Of a stretch of 64,000 nucleotides of DNA, positions 23,198 to 33,616 are shown one piece after another. The stretch lies in assembly GCA_014904845.1 (NCBI GenBank), contig MU119294.1, positions 1 through 64,000 of the forward strand, read 5' to 3'. The DNA comes from Acephala macrosclerotiorum. Its lineage: Eukaryota; Ascomycota; Leotiomycetes; Helotiales; Mollisiaceae. Position numbers and translations under genes: made by a program. The notes below the pieces were generated by a model, which searched no databases, was not told where the DNA came from, and saw only the letters and a list, made by a program, of their open reading frames with translations. The number at the start of each line of letters is the position of its first letter. The first letter of the stretch is position 1.

Positions 23198-23432
23198 TGA
23201 CGGATAGAATAGAAGGTTCAAGGCTGGGCTTGGCGTTGGCTGTATTAGAGTATTTGTATTGTGCTATGGTTGTGGTACCTTGGAATGATTTGGTACGCTA
23301 GACATAGACTAATACCCCAAATGATCTCACTACCAATAATAACAACTGCCAAGCTTATATTTCCAGCATGGACTACATCCTGTCGCTACCTTTCAAAAAG
23401 GGTTTCCAAAGTGTTGCTTTTAATCCTCTTCT

Positions 23433-23678
23433 ATGTTAGGTGTAATATTGTCCACCCCTATTTTGGCAACCGCCTCACAAGGTACTTCAAGCGGCACACC
23501 GACACCCGGAAACTACTTCTTCAATTTGGTTGATGAGAATCGCACGCCATTCGGAGTGGTTGGAGCGGTTGTATCCCTCATTTCCAGGCTTTCCATATTA
23601 TTCAGCATCCTCATCTGTTGCTGTAGCTGCTGTTGTGGCCGCTCCTCGAGATCGAGGCGATTGGGCGACGACGACTAG
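23433..23678 (+). CDS. 81-aa membrane mini-protein with Cys cluster
   Basis: ATG frame with a hydrophobic N-terminus (MLGVILSTPILATASQ), a sequon (NRT), one membrane segment (VVGAVVSLISRLSILFSILI) running into CCCSCCCGRSSRSRR, and an acidic end. The juxtamembrane Cys cluster would suit palmitoylation; that is inference. No family recognised. It starts 235 bases after the permease stop. Confidence 0.45.
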   Translation: MLGVILSTPILATASQGTSSGTPTPGNYFFNLVDENRTPFGVVGAVVSLISRLSILFSILICCCSCCCGRSSRSRRLGDDD

Positions 23679-23783
23679 AAGTTAGCCCGATCGATCACCT
23701 TTACCGTCGCCCGGAGTCAAAAATAAAATTCTAGCTTTCCGCCTCTGAAACTTTTCAATTGTTCTCCGGAAACAATTCACACC

Positions 23784-24122
23784 ATGAACGACCCACCAAA
23801 TATTGGTTCTCGCTTTTACAGACTATGGAACGATGAGGACTTTCTTGATAACAGCCACAACGTTTGCCTTATTTTCTGCTATCCAATTCTTTTCATCAGC
23901 GATCTCGAGAAGCATACCACTCTAATATGTTTGCTGCTAGTACTTGGCTACACAAGCATCTTTTGTAGTATTCGAAGTTCTTGGCCATTCTTCAAATATG
24001 AGGAGTGGGCAGACTATTGTAAAGATTCTCAGGGTCAAGTGGAGGAGAAGATGGAGGAAGGTTTTTTAAGTAACAATGATGAGACGCGTGAGGGAAGACA
24101 CTGGATGGAGCGAAGCGGATGA
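23784..24122 (+). CDS. 112-aa two-span membrane protein, unknown
   Basis: ATG frame in a good context (caccATGaacg). Two hydrophobic segments (VCLIFCYPILFISD and TTLICLLLVLGYTSIFC) flank a short loop, followed by an acidic, Glu/Asp-rich tail. No known domain. It follows the 81-aa protein by about 100 bases on the same strand. Function unknown. Confidence 0.45.
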   Translation: MNDPPNIGSRFYRLWNDEDFLDNSHNVCLIFCYPILFISDLEKHTTLICLLLVLGYTSIFCSIRSSWPFFKYEEWADYCKDSQGQVEEKMEEGFLSNNDETREGRHWMERSG

Positions 24123-24347
24123 AAATACCCCTCTATTGTCGTCTGAGTCAAGCCTTCGAGGATACAATACCACGGATTGCTTTCAATGAATGGCGCTCGT
24201 CAAGCTGTCTTCCTGTAATCTACTGTACGATCACGAACATGGAAAATTTATCCTAGGCCATTGGATCAAGTTGTAATGTGAACTGAATGGAGTAAGGAGC
24301 TTGAAGTACCACACTCAGACTTGTAGTCAAAATGAAAATTCCACACC

Positions 24348-24370
24348 TTTTTTTTTTTTTTTTTTTTTTT
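24348..24370 (+). repeat. Poly-T tract of 23 bases
   Basis: An uninterrupted run of T, 60 bases before the ATG of the next small gene. On the plus strand it could act as a nucleosome-excluding promoter element (poly dA:dT), or be a retroposed poly-A tail in reverse. No target-site duplication is obvious. Confidence 0.8.
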
Positions 24371-24429
24371 AGCGATCATTCTCCTAGACACACTTTCAAT
24401 CTTTCACGAACGGCACTCACTCCAATACC

Positions 24430-24675
24430 ATGAAGGACTTCCAAATCGGGTATGCGGCAGCCAAGCCATCCCTCGCCATTTTCGGGTTCATAATGCCGAT
24501 GTTCCTTCCTATCATCTTACTGAGCGCCTGTCTGTCCTCCTGTTACGCAGGAGCAGATCGAATAAGGAACATCGAAGACGAAGAGAAGCTGTATTGTAAG
24601 CGGAGGTATTGCAGGGAATGCAGGGCAAGAGACGCGAGCGTCCCGAAGAAACTAAAGTTTCAGGAGCAAAGATGA
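24430..24675 (+). CDS. 81-aa single-pass membrane protein, Cys/Arg-rich tail
   Basis: ATG frame with a membrane segment (LAIFGFIMPMFLPIILLSACLS) and a tail carrying CKRRYCRECRARD, that is C-x5-C-x2-C with basic residues, possibly metal-binding or palmitoylated. No family recognised. Third of three consecutive small membrane-protein frames on this strand. Confidence 0.4.
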   Translation: MKDFQIGYAAAKPSLAIFGFIMPMFLPIILLSACLSSCYAGADRIRNIEDEEKLYCKRRYCRECRARDASVPKKLKFQEQR

Positions 24676-25266
24676 GGATGTAGAGTCCCGAGAGAAGCCT
24701 TTGATGAAATACTAGAATACGTCAAGGCTGCAGGGACTCGCATGACCAAAGGGTGCGTCTTTTCGGGTCACTCGGCTTACGATCACGATCTTGATCAAGA
24801 AAGATAGAGATATCTCCATGGAGGCAGTGGAACACTTCCTGACAGCTGGGAAGGCTTTCAGAGAGAGTGTGTGGGGGGGGGGGGGCTATGTGGCCGGAAC
24901 CTGTGTTTTTACAACACACTGAAAAGACGTCTGAGGGTTTGGAGGAGATAGATGGAAATCAGGCAAGTCGGATGTATCTATGACGGGAGAACATGGACTT
25001 GGCGATTGGTAAAAGACTAGGTAGAAGACTAAAGTGGGATTCTGGAGTCAGAGATGTATCGTGCTGGAAATTTGGAATCAGGATCTGGTGCGAACCGATT
25101 CCAGGAGGGTGCTAGAAAGGAAAAGATACACCTCTTTCCTTCCCACTTCTGTTCCAGTGGCCTGACTGGAGAATCGAAAGCTTTGAGGCCTGTTCGGCAA
25201 CTCTCAAACATGCTAGTCTATATCCATAAGCCTGAACAATAGAGTTCCGTCTAAAGAGTTCAACAA
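24676..25266. other. Intergenic with a 13-base G run
   Basis: About 590 bases. A run of G occupies 24873-24885 after a GT-rich stretch. No gene is supported; the frames at 25029-25242 on both strands overlap each other and lack features. Confidence 0.4.
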
Positions 25267-25480
25267 TTATATATTAGTTGGTAGTCGTGGGCCTGAATAG
25301 TACTTGCTGGCATAAGGAAACCAGTTCAGGACAGCGAAGAGGGCCATGCTGCCAATAACCGCAGAAGTATAGTCTAGTCGGCAGTTAGCACCTAGTTACT
25401 ACATACCACTCGATGGGAAGGACATACTCATAGTTGAGCCCACGACAGGCAATGTCACAGATGAGGTGATAGGAGAGAGA
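25267..25480 (-). pseudogene. C-terminal relic of an APC-type amino-acid/choline permease
   Basis: On the minus strand the sequence ending in TAA at 25267 encodes DYTSAVIGSMALFAVLNWF and then PYASKYYSGPR, the last membrane span and ending typical of fungal APC permeases (pattern NYTSAVIG...W...R..YSGP). It joins in frame, across a small GTATGT...GACTAG intron with a CTAAC branch, to an upstream TLPVVGSTMS piece. Further upstream the frame is lost and no other permease sequence is seen. I read it as the 3' end of a deleted gene. Confidence 0.5.
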
Positions 25481-26727
25481 GGGGTGAGACGGTTAATGTG
25501 AATGGTACGGGCGGGGTGAAGAGATTAAGGATGCTCCGAGGTTGTGTCAGTACAAGAACGGTGGGAGTCCGCGGGATGATTAGGTGCTGGGCGATCTTGG
25601 GAAGAGAGTTTTTTTTTTGTTGATGTTGAAGCGGAGGAGTCTTGGGCGTGGCGTAAATGGCAAGCAGATTGTCTACAGGTAGGCATTGTATCACAAATTC
25701 TGGAATGCAAAAGTGATATATCATTTCTTCAATCACCCTTCACATGCAACCACTACTGTAGTTTCAGGGGCTGGCTTGTCAATACCCCACATCACGTCAT
25801 CATGATACGTAAAGATGCAGGTACGATGAGTATTATCACCAACACTCACTCACTCACCCAAGCCAAGGCAAACAGTCGTCGTGAAAGATTTTCATTGCAT
25901 ATGTCGTCGTCGCCCTACTTTTCTCCTTCTCCCTCCCTCTTTCCTCCTTTCTCCTCCACTCCGATGCTAAATAACCGAAAAGAAAAGCAAACGCTATGAA
26001 TCACCTCAACCCCATATGAAACCTGGTCTAGCATGCACATGTCGTGTGTTTATGAACAGAAGGTCCTAGTAATGATCCTTCTCCTTGTTGACTATGCCCA
26101 TCTTCATATAGCCTATGAACGGAATGGCGCGGTTGAACATGAGTGGGTGGGGTAGGATCAGGACCCAGGACCATCGAACGAGTGGAAGAAGCGAATGGAA
26201 AGGAAAGTCGTTGTGAAGCCGTTGTGTGTGGTTGAGAGAATGCTGGTGGCGTTTAGAACGAAGCTGGAGAAGTCGAAGCAAGACAGAGAAATACCCTGTG
26301 ACAGCCATCAGAGGGACATGGATGCGCCTTGAGACTGGAAGGGTGATACACTGTCCAAGAGCAATATGGCCTTGCTTAAATGAGCTTCTTTGATCCAGGT
26401 ACTGAGTTATAAATACATGACTTCGTGACTTCATCCGCAGACATAAAGGAGAAAGACGAAAGCGCTTAGAGTGCAAAATGAAATGCCGGGTGGCTGAGTA
26501 ACCGTAGACCGTAGACCAAATACAACATTTCTGTAGCGTGAGCGCAGTGTCGGCGATGAGTCGGAACATCGCATGAGGTGATGTTGTCGAGAGATTGTGA
26601 TCGGAGAGGAAGTCGGAGTGTTGAAGCGATAGCTTCGGAGAGGCAACAGAGTGCTAGAGGTGGTAGAGCTGATGAGCTAGGCGAAAGCAATAAGGCGATG
26701 AGCAAGACCTGGTAGTGATCATCGCCC
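25481..26727. other. Intergenic, no supported gene
   Basis: About 1.25 kb downstream of the C2H2 gene. An ATG frame on the minus strand (26569-26066, 167 codons) has no recognisable domain and I do not trust it. A pyrimidine-rich block lies near 25900-25960. Confidence 0.4.
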
Positions 26728-27588
26728 TTAAGCACGAGCACTCCACTGGCTCTTGGCAGGAGGGTGTCGGCGCTTCTGCATATGCAAAGATAATTCTGCT
26801 GGTGTGCTGAAACCGTAGTTGTCTGTGTCAATGTGTCCCCGTTCGCAACCCGGAAACTTGCAACAATTACTGCCATGGTACTTGGTCATATGCCTCTTCT
26901 TATGCTCGGAACGATTCAGTCGACGCTTGGTGTGAGTGCAGTACTCCAATTGACAGTGGACGGCAGGTTCGTGGATATCTTGATAGTGTCGTTTCTTGTC
27001 TTGTTGAGTTCCGAGAGCTTTGCGTCCACGACCAAACTCGCAATCATCGTAGTCGCAGTAGACGGTCTTCTGATGTTTTCTGGGGACGTGCTGAAGCCAG
27101 CTATTTCGGGTAGTGTAAGTGATACCGTTATCGCATCCCCACCAAAGACATTTGCGCGGTATCCATGATTCGGCGTCGGGATGAGCAGTGTAATAGTGGA
27201 CATAGAACTTATCCCAACTCTCGTAACGCACCCGCGGCTGCTGGCCAACGCACCAAGCGCATTCCCACGGTGAAGGTGGGACCTGGGTCTCCGTCAATTC
27301 TAGAGAGGTTGAGGGTGGGGCGGAGCTTGGATGTGGTTCGACAGCCGTGCTTGGGGAGTCTAGCAACGGAGCGGTAGGAGGTGAAATATGACTAGTCGTT
27401 GGATCGAAGAAACGATGTGTAGTGTGATCATATTGAAAGGATGCTGAGTCATTTCTAATGGCAGAGGTGTATCCTAGCGAGGTTGAAGGATCAAGAGAAG
27501 AGCTAGGGAGGAGAGGGCTGCGAGAAGTACGGAAAGGATGTGGTTGCCGCTCTCCATCCCTCGTTCTGTTTTGATTCTGAGGAAACAT
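26728..27588 (-). CDS. C2H2 zinc-finger protein, five degenerate fingers
   Basis: 286 aa from the first ATG (27588, MFPQNQNRTRD); the frame extends further upstream only to a GTG. The N-terminal half is Ser/Pro/Thr-rich and disordered. The C-terminal half has five finger-like units of the type C-x2/4-C ... H-x3/4-H: WECAWC..YTAH, KCLWWGC..RKH, VYCDYDDC..DIH, VHCQLEYC..KYH, NCCKFPGC..RRH. Linkers are longer than in canonical fingers. Likely a nuclear DNA-binding regulator; targets unknown. A similar gene lies 2 kb away at 29690-30883 in the same orientation. Confidence 0.7.
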   Translation of the reverse strand: MFPQNQNRTRDGERQPHPFRTSRSPLLPSSSLDPSTSLGYTSAIRNDSASFQYDHTTHRFFDPTTSHISPPTAPLLDSPSTAVEPHPSSAPPSTSLELTETQVPPSPWECAWCVGQQPRVRYESWDKFYVHYYTAHPDAESWIPRKCLWWGCDNGITYTTRNSWLQHVPRKHQKTVYCDYDDCEFGRGRKALGTQQDKKRHYQDIHEPAVHCQLEYCTHTKRRLNRSEHKKRHMTKYHGSNCCKFPGCERGHIDTDNYGFSTPAELSLHMQKRRHPPAKSQWSARA

Positions 27589-28555
27589 CGACCAAGACTT
27601 TTCGCAAGTTGACTTTTGCGGTGCTAAAAAGACTGCACTCGGCAAGGGAGTGGCATTCGAATGGAAGTTGAGGTATCGCAGGAATCTCTGAGAGGCTTGA
27701 ACTTGGCGGGTGGGTGGGGTGTGGTTAATTCGACCTGTACAAAGGGCAATGAACTTGTTTCTGCAGCGGAGCGAAGGTATCAGATCACGAATAAATCTCG
27801 CAACCAGAAACACAAAGGAACTTACGAACTTTGAGTCTATAAATTTGCAAACCAGAAGGGAAAGCTGGAGAGGTGAGTACCCCGAGGTCGAAAGAGGGAG
27901 AGAGCGGGCAAACAGGATTATTTGATCGTGCAGAAAGAGGGCGGAAGGCTAGACGTGCGACATGAACACCCTATCCCGGATCAGGACCGTTGGTAAGATC
28001 GGTATGCACCAGTAATACCTTCACAAGAGAGTAAAGAGGGGCGTTGTGGCGTCGGGTAGTCCTCGACAGTGGACATGGCAGCGGAATAAATGTAACGATG
28101 TTGACCGGCTTTCCGAAGTCTCCCTCCCGAACGATGAATGTCCAAGTAATAACGGCCCTGTTTAAGACGAGGATTACTAGGGGGGCCGTAGAAAGTCTTT
28201 GTCGCGAACAAGTGTGTAGCCTTTGGGTTGCGGACATGGGTGGTAGCATATAACGCTAAGGAGGTGCTTCACTCTCACCACCACGGTGTTATTTTCATGA
28301 CAACGAAGGGGGGTTCGGACTCTCAATTGAACTCGCAGTCGTGATCGGAGAAAGGTGAAGAGTAAATGAATTGTCGTGTATAAGAATGTTGGTCAAGGAA
28401 GGCTGATGCTTGTCAGTCGGCTCCGTGACATCGAGGCAGGCCTCCTATCGTTACCCCTGACATTTTCTTAACCATTGTGGCGTCAATTGATCGCAGAGGC
28501 CGTGTGCAAATCAACAACAACCACTGCTCGAAAGCGAATACGAGTGTGTTCAGTG
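27589..28555. other. Intergenic, upstream of the C2H2 gene
   Basis: About 970 bases containing the promoter of the 27588 gene. Short frames on both strands (27710-27925, 27971-28253) overlap each other; none is supported. Confidence 0.4.
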
Positions 28556-29023
28556 TCATGGTGAGCGTTTTGAGCTGGTCGGCAGTTGACTGTTAGGAAT
28601 CGAAATGCCCTCTTTTTTGCATCGCTTTCGTGTGACTTGTGATGCTGAAATTCGAGCCGGTAATAGGCTGCCTCCCGAATCCAGGGCAAGTATGCCGAAA
28701 ATGACGTAGAAAGGCGGTGGCTGCGTTGATACGGGCATAGGGCAGATCGCTTGGCAGACTCCCAGCTCGTGGTCGTGGTTGTTGTCGATGAAATGGACAT
28801 CGTGCAAAAGCGGATGCAGAAATGCAATCAAAACGACGGGGAGAACAATGGTTTTAATAACAGTTAGCAGGAAGCGCCGGGTCGATCCAAAGGGTGGGAG
28901 GACGAACTTGGTGCTAGGTCCTAAATCGAGGAGCTGAGGATGTTCCCTGGTATATAATTGGTCGCTTGGATGAGGCGCCTGCAGGTTATTCGAAATGCAG
29001 TCGCGACTCCGAAAACCAAACAT
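28556..29023 (-). CDS. Doubtful membrane protein ORF
   Basis: 155 codons from an ATG at 29023. One hydrophobic segment (FLLTVIKTIVLPVVLIAFLHPLLH) lies in the middle; the remainder is polar with scattered Cys. No domain, no signal peptide, no homology cue. It could be an orphan membrane protein like its neighbours or a chance frame. Confidence 0.25.
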   Translation of the reverse strand: MFGFRSRDCISNNLQAPHPSDQLYTREHPQLLDLGPSTKFVLPPFGSTRRFLLTVIKTIVLPVVLIAFLHPLLHDVHFIDNNHDHELGVCQAICPMPVSTQPPPFYVIFGILALDSGGSLLPARISASQVTRKRCKKEGISIPNSQLPTSSKRSP

Positions 29024-29689
29024 ACATTGAGCGTCCAAGGCTTAAGGTAAAGATCTCAAATGGTATCAAAGAAAAAAGATTCGACATCGATTAGGAGGCC
29101 GACATTATTATATATCTTGCAATTCCATCGTCAGGCTACAAAAAGTGCAACTTTGAATCGTCGAAAACCCTCTGCCGGCCATACAGATTGCACTTTTGGA
29201 AGGACACACTCGTGCCCAAGGGGATTTTCGCCCTCTGCACAGGCGGAATGCCGCCCCATCAAGCCCTAATCCTCGTGAGGCAGTGAAGAGAACACATCCA
29301 TACATTTATATTTAAATGACTTGGGCTTTCTCTATCAATACCAATCGGGCGCTGTGATATATATATATTTCATTGATCCTCATGTTGATATAGACAGCTC
29401 ATTCCATTGAGTTGTTGACAGAAACACAGCGCGTTCCACCTTAATCCCATTTATCACTTGCTATACCATCAATGCTACAACTGCAGTTCTTGCTTCAGAT
29501 TCTTAATATTCTATTATTATATTATTTGAAGGATGAACAATTATATCTCAATGCTTTATGTCAAGTCAGATCCCAAAATTTCTGGCAGAGAACCTACTTC
29601 TTCTCCATCCGAAAATATTAATGGCACACCAAGCACCAACAGGTATAGATATTTCTATCCCATGAGGAACCCTTCAAACGTATACAAAA
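29024..29689. other. Intergenic, partly AT-rich
   Basis: About 670 bases. It includes a short TA repeat near 29360 and AT-rich sequence around 29500. No gene is supported. Confidence 0.45.
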
Positions 29690-30883
29690 TTACTTCCTAC
29701 GACATAATTTGGGACAGGAAGTACAATCCGAGAACTCAAACAGTCCCACCACATGGTGATCTCTCAGAATCCGGGCCTCGTCTTTCTTCGCTATATCCTT
29801 AATCTTCAAAACTAGCTCCCAACGTATGCCATGATGAAGCTGGAGATGGGCCATAAAGCTCTCTTCCGAGAATTGAGACCTCGTACCATAGCAAGATCTT
29901 AGAGCACATTCAAACTCGCTATGCATTTTCCCGATATGTTTGGCGGTACTTTCGCAGTAGTCTAGCGAAGAGAACATAGAGTTAACGCAATGATCATATG
30001 GACAAGGATCCGTGTCGTGCACTTTTCGAAGATGGGATATTAGTTTATCTTTTCGGCTGAAAGGCTTTTCATACGAGGATAAACATGTCCGATAGGGACA
30101 GTTGATCTTCGGCGTATTATCGTGTACCGAGTCGATGTGCCGTTGAAGGTCTGCTTTTCCTCGGAAAGGAGTTTTGTGTTTGCATCCATCGCGAGTGCAA
30201 AGTAAAGGATTAATGTGTATATTGTTGATATGATCCTCGAATAGCTTAGAGGTTTTCAGACGAGCTTGTGATGTACATTTATACCAGGTACATTTATTGG
30301 ACGAATTTGAAGGTTGCCAGCGACTTCGAATATCACGAGCGTGAGTTTTGGTGTGGAGTTTGTACTCTTCAGCTGTATCGAATTCTTCCTTCGAGCATTG
30401 AGGCCAGTCGCATCGAAAGACGGAGTAGCTTGTGTCTGATACTACTGAAGGAGGATTCCAGCCGTACTGATTCAATAAACGTGGCAGGGTGGGACTGAAA
30501 TCCGTGGTGGCGTAGCTTTGTGCCGTGCTATCCGGGATCACCCAGGATTGAAGTGCAGAAACTTCATTCAAGGATGCATCCCCTTGTAGAAGCCAATTTT
30601 CGTGGCCTGCTTGCCATGAATCAGAATATGACCATGGAAAGACTGATGTAGAGGCATTCTGGTTGATATCGAGCCTAATTGGTCACGCCCTCTTCGTTAG
30701 TAAGCGATGCCTCAACTGCTCTTTGTATGCAACTCACCACGCCTGACTCTCCTCGGAGCTTTGGAAAAAATCAAAGTAAGACGCTGGCGAATCAACAGAT
30801 TGTATCGGAAAAAGGTGGCTTTCTGAAAAGAGGGCGTTTGCGTCGGATGATGATCCCAATTCCGTGGCGTTTGGAGCATCCAT
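29690..30883 (-). CDS. C2H2 zinc-finger protein, six fingers, two exons
   Basis: 376 aa. ATG at 30883 (MDAPNATELGSSSDANALFS), exon 1 to 30738, 63-nt intron (30737-30675, GTGAGT...AATTAG), exon 2 to 29690; total length is a multiple of three and splicing is needed because the long frame alone has no ATG.  The N-terminal 140 residues are acidic and polar. Six C-x4-C-x12-16-H-x3/4-H units follow: FRCDWPQC..KTH, KCTWYKC..NIH, LLCTRDGC..SVH, INCPYRTC..KVH, DPCPYDHC..KMH, FECALRSC..LHH. Predicted nuclear nucleic-acid-binding protein; targets unknown. Architecture resembles the gene at 26728-27588. Confidence 0.78.
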
Positions 30884-31439
30884 GTTGACGATTCAGGATC
30901 GGATGCGATAGACGTGAGCTGAATGCCTTGTTGAGGGTGGAAATGAGGCTCTGTCAACGAAAATGCGCACCATTTTAAGGGCAGATGGTGGTGGGAAATC
31001 ACACTCCTTATATATTGCTCGCCCTGGAGGACCACGTCTCGTGAAACTGGGTTCCGATCTGATGTCGTTGTTAATTTCGGATGCCCACATGCCTGACCTA
31101 TTGCTCTCGATTAAGAACGCCGAACCTCTCATCTTGTACCGTTTTGTTTTCACTTTACTTAGCCATTTTCGATTGCACAGCGCAAACCTTGTGCCCAAAA
31201 TAGAGCAGCCTTACATCACCAATCTGGACTGTTGGATTCTGGAAAGTTGGTATCTCGGCTGTAAACCACATGACGAGCCATAGAAAGTATGTATACATCC
31301 TGCTAGATTCCATTCTTCACTTCCTACTATTCGGTCTGCTGATCTTGGGAAAGAACCTTTGATTATGTACAAGTCCTTCCATGTTCTGGCCAACAACTAG
31401 CTAAAATCGACTTGGCCACCGCACTCTATGTCACCAACC
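30884..31439. other. Intergenic, nothing recognised
   Basis: About 560 bases, including the promoter of the 30883 gene. Frames on both strands overlap without features. Confidence 0.4.
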
Positions 31440-32342
31440 AATTGACGGCCGACAGTGCTGGTTAATACTATTATCCCCTCCCGGACCATGGTAACCAGAG
31501 GTCTAGTCGACAAGTTATCCACCATGGCAGCAATATGCGAATATTCACACCTCGCCGAGCTACGAAAGGGAATCCTGACCGATTCCGGCGAGATGAAATT
31601 GGAGATGTCGGCAAACCGCCACATCGATCCTCTGCTATCGCTTAGCTTAAGCTTCCGGGTTGGATATGGCGCACCGCGTCAAAGATTACACCGTGGCGAT
31701 GTCATCCATCTGATCGATCATTCGAGGCAATATTTACTGCAGAAGTCAAGCTAGTTCGCGTGCTTGATAATCACTTGTGAGACGAGGCAGGAGAATGGCG
31801 CTACGATTTTTGTACTAGGGAGCCATCGATGGGATGAGAAGCGAAAGCCCAAGCTTGACGAGATTACATTTGCTAATGAGTAGCCTCTCCTTCCATTCTA
31901 TCCATCTTTTTCTTGCGTTTTCCCAGATATTTAGAGTATAGACACTAACAAGAATCAGAATTGAAGCCAGGTTCAGCCTTGATCTTCCTCGCTGGTGCGT
32001 ACCATGTTTATAATGGTCTGAAGGGATGGTATATTAAAGATGATGATCTAAAGAGCGGTGAGAATGAGGTTATATACGGCGTATCACGTGCACCCTAACA
32101 ATGTTGGTGATCACAATAGTGTTTTGGGCTTCAATCGTGTCGTTCATGGGCTGTTCTTTTGTAGTAGCGCTTTACGGACTGAGGAGAATCAGCTCCTATT
32201 GGTTTCTTGGAACAAAGCTGTTAACATGTCACCGAAAATGCAGGGTTTGCTTGGATATAAGGCTCCGGAGATGATGTCTCTTGGCCTTGTGGAGGGGAAA
32301 AATCTCATGCAAGAATTAGAAAGGGATTTTGGTTGCTGCTAG
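31440..32342 (+). pseudogene. Decayed phytanoyl-CoA dioxygenase (PhyH)-like gene
   Basis: Blocks follow in PhyH order on the plus strand: LLSLSLSFRVGYGAPRQRLH then RGDVIHL, FACLIITCETRQENGATIFV then LGSHRW, KPGSALIFLAGAYH, VVHGLFFCSSALRTEENQLL and LLGYKAPEM. A TAG (about 31752) interrupts the frame just before FACL, where the family has Gln, consistent with CAG to TAG. The metal-binding H-x-D (normally HRDD) reads HRGD, so the aspartate is lost, and the HGGG after AYH is replaced. One intron (GTAGCC about 31878 to ATCAG about 31968, CTAAC branch) still joins ANE to LKPGS in frame; the next acceptor appears lost. The N-terminus was not found. Intact homologues are Fe(II)/2-oxoglutarate oxygenases; this copy should be inactive. 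Confidence 0.65.
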
Positions 32343-32576
32343 TGTCTAGGTTACAAGGCCTGCCTTGGTCGAAGGAAATTGTATCTAGAATTGATACGCA
32401 CCTGTTGCTCCAAGGCATGGAGGGCTTCCTTTTTCCTTGCGAGAGAGAGTGGATTTATTTACAATACTGTTTCAAATCATTCCTCTTGCACTTTTTCGTG
32501 ATGTTTAGGGACGGAGGGCTGTCAAGCTGAAGCTGCAAAATCCCCGAGGGACTATGTCTAGATATAGTCTAACCCA

Positions 32577-33011
32577 ATGATAACTACGTGGCAGTTAGAA
32601 CACTTGTTCCTCATCATCGCCCATCAAATGACCCCGTCTCCTGAGAATCCTAAAAATTACCGAAGTCAAATTGAGACCACCAAAATGCTAAATCCTGCAA
32701 TCGACAAAGAAGGGAAGTTCGACCACAAAATATTCGAACTAAAATTCCTGCGCAATTTTCTCATATGGATTGAGTTATACTTCTATATGATGTACAGCCT
32801 CATCGCACATGAAGAAGAGGATAATCCTTTCAGCATCTCAGTGACGATTGCTAGGCTGGTGTGGCTCTGGACTACTGCGCCAGTCTTTTCGTTTTTGATA
32901 CGAGAATTGATTGAAAGTGTGAAGGGAGCGGCGAAAGCGACAAGAGAGGGTTTCTGGGGGTTTTGGGATGGGAGGGAGAGGGCAGGTTTGAAGGCGGAGG
33001 CTAAGGTCTAG
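32577..33011 (+). CDS. 144-aa membrane protein, unknown
   Basis: ATG frame (alternative ATG at codon 18). Two hydrophobic stretches (FLIWIELYFYMMYSLIA and TIARLVWLWTTAPVFSFLI) separated by an acidic EEEDNP loop, then a charged Ala/Lys/Arg tail. No recognised family. The following frame encodes a similar small two-span protein. Confidence 0.45.
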   Translation: MITTWQLEHLFLIIAHQMTPSPENPKNYRSQIETTKMLNPAIDKEGKFDHKIFELKFLRNFLIWIELYFYMMYSLIAHEEEDNPFSISVTIARLVWLWTTAPVFSFLIRELIESVKGAAKATREGFWGFWDGRERAGLKAEAKV

Positions 33012-33096
33012 TCTCCATCTGATCTATCCTCTCAATCTCCCAGCCCTCTTCGAATACTCAAGTGAAACGAAAACTGAACCGAAAACCATCCGAAAT

Positions 33097-33516
33097 TTGC
33101 AAAGATGCCCATACTCACAATCCGCTACTCGCGGAGAGGACGCGGCCAACACCACCGGTAAAACCATTATAAAGCTGATATACACCAAAAACAATTTCGT
33201 CATAATATTATCACTCATGTACTTCATTGCAATGATCGGGCAACCCCCTCTCTCGGCAATTTCGGCATTCGGAATATATCTCTGCTCATATCAAGTGTGG
33301 TTCAGCTTCCGCATACCGCCAGAGATGTATTGTTAAAAATTCCATTTGAAGGCGTTGAAAGAGCAGAAAGTGAGGCGGGAGGAAGAGGGACTGAAGGTGG
33401 AGAGGAGTGAGTTAATGGAGAAGGGACAGTTGGGTGAGATGGACGATGGAGATGATGAGGATGCTGAGGCTAGGAGATCGAGGCTTGGTTTGCGAAAAAG
33501 TGAGATCACGTGCTGA
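33097..33516 (+). CDS. Exons of a small membrane protein, 5' end not found
   Basis: A frame with two membrane stretches (NNFVIILSLMYFIAMIG and ISAFGIYLC) joins across an intron 33295-33351 (GTGTGG donor, TTGAAG acceptor) to a highly charged exon, ALKEQKVRREEEGLKVERSE and an acidic DDGDDEDAEARR segment, ending at the TGA at 33516. The charged exon has strong coding character. The frame is open upstream to about 32990 but lacks an ATG before the first span; the first in-frame ATG (33217) lies inside it. It may be a downstream part of the 32577 gene. Confidence 0.35.
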
Positions 33517-33616
33517 GATTGAAGTGATGCTAGGAAGGTCTCGCAAGTTAGCTTGAGTGTAATGAAAATCTTGTTCGTAGAAAAAGAACGGATAATTTTG
33601 AAGGCTTGTACGGATA

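Noticed and set aside
24348..24370. Poly-T tract as the tail of a retroposed gene
   Set aside because: No target-site duplication or intronless copy of a known gene next to it.
25481..26569. 167-codon minus frame 26569-26066 as a gene
   Set aside because: ATG start but no domain, no membrane pattern and no splice support.
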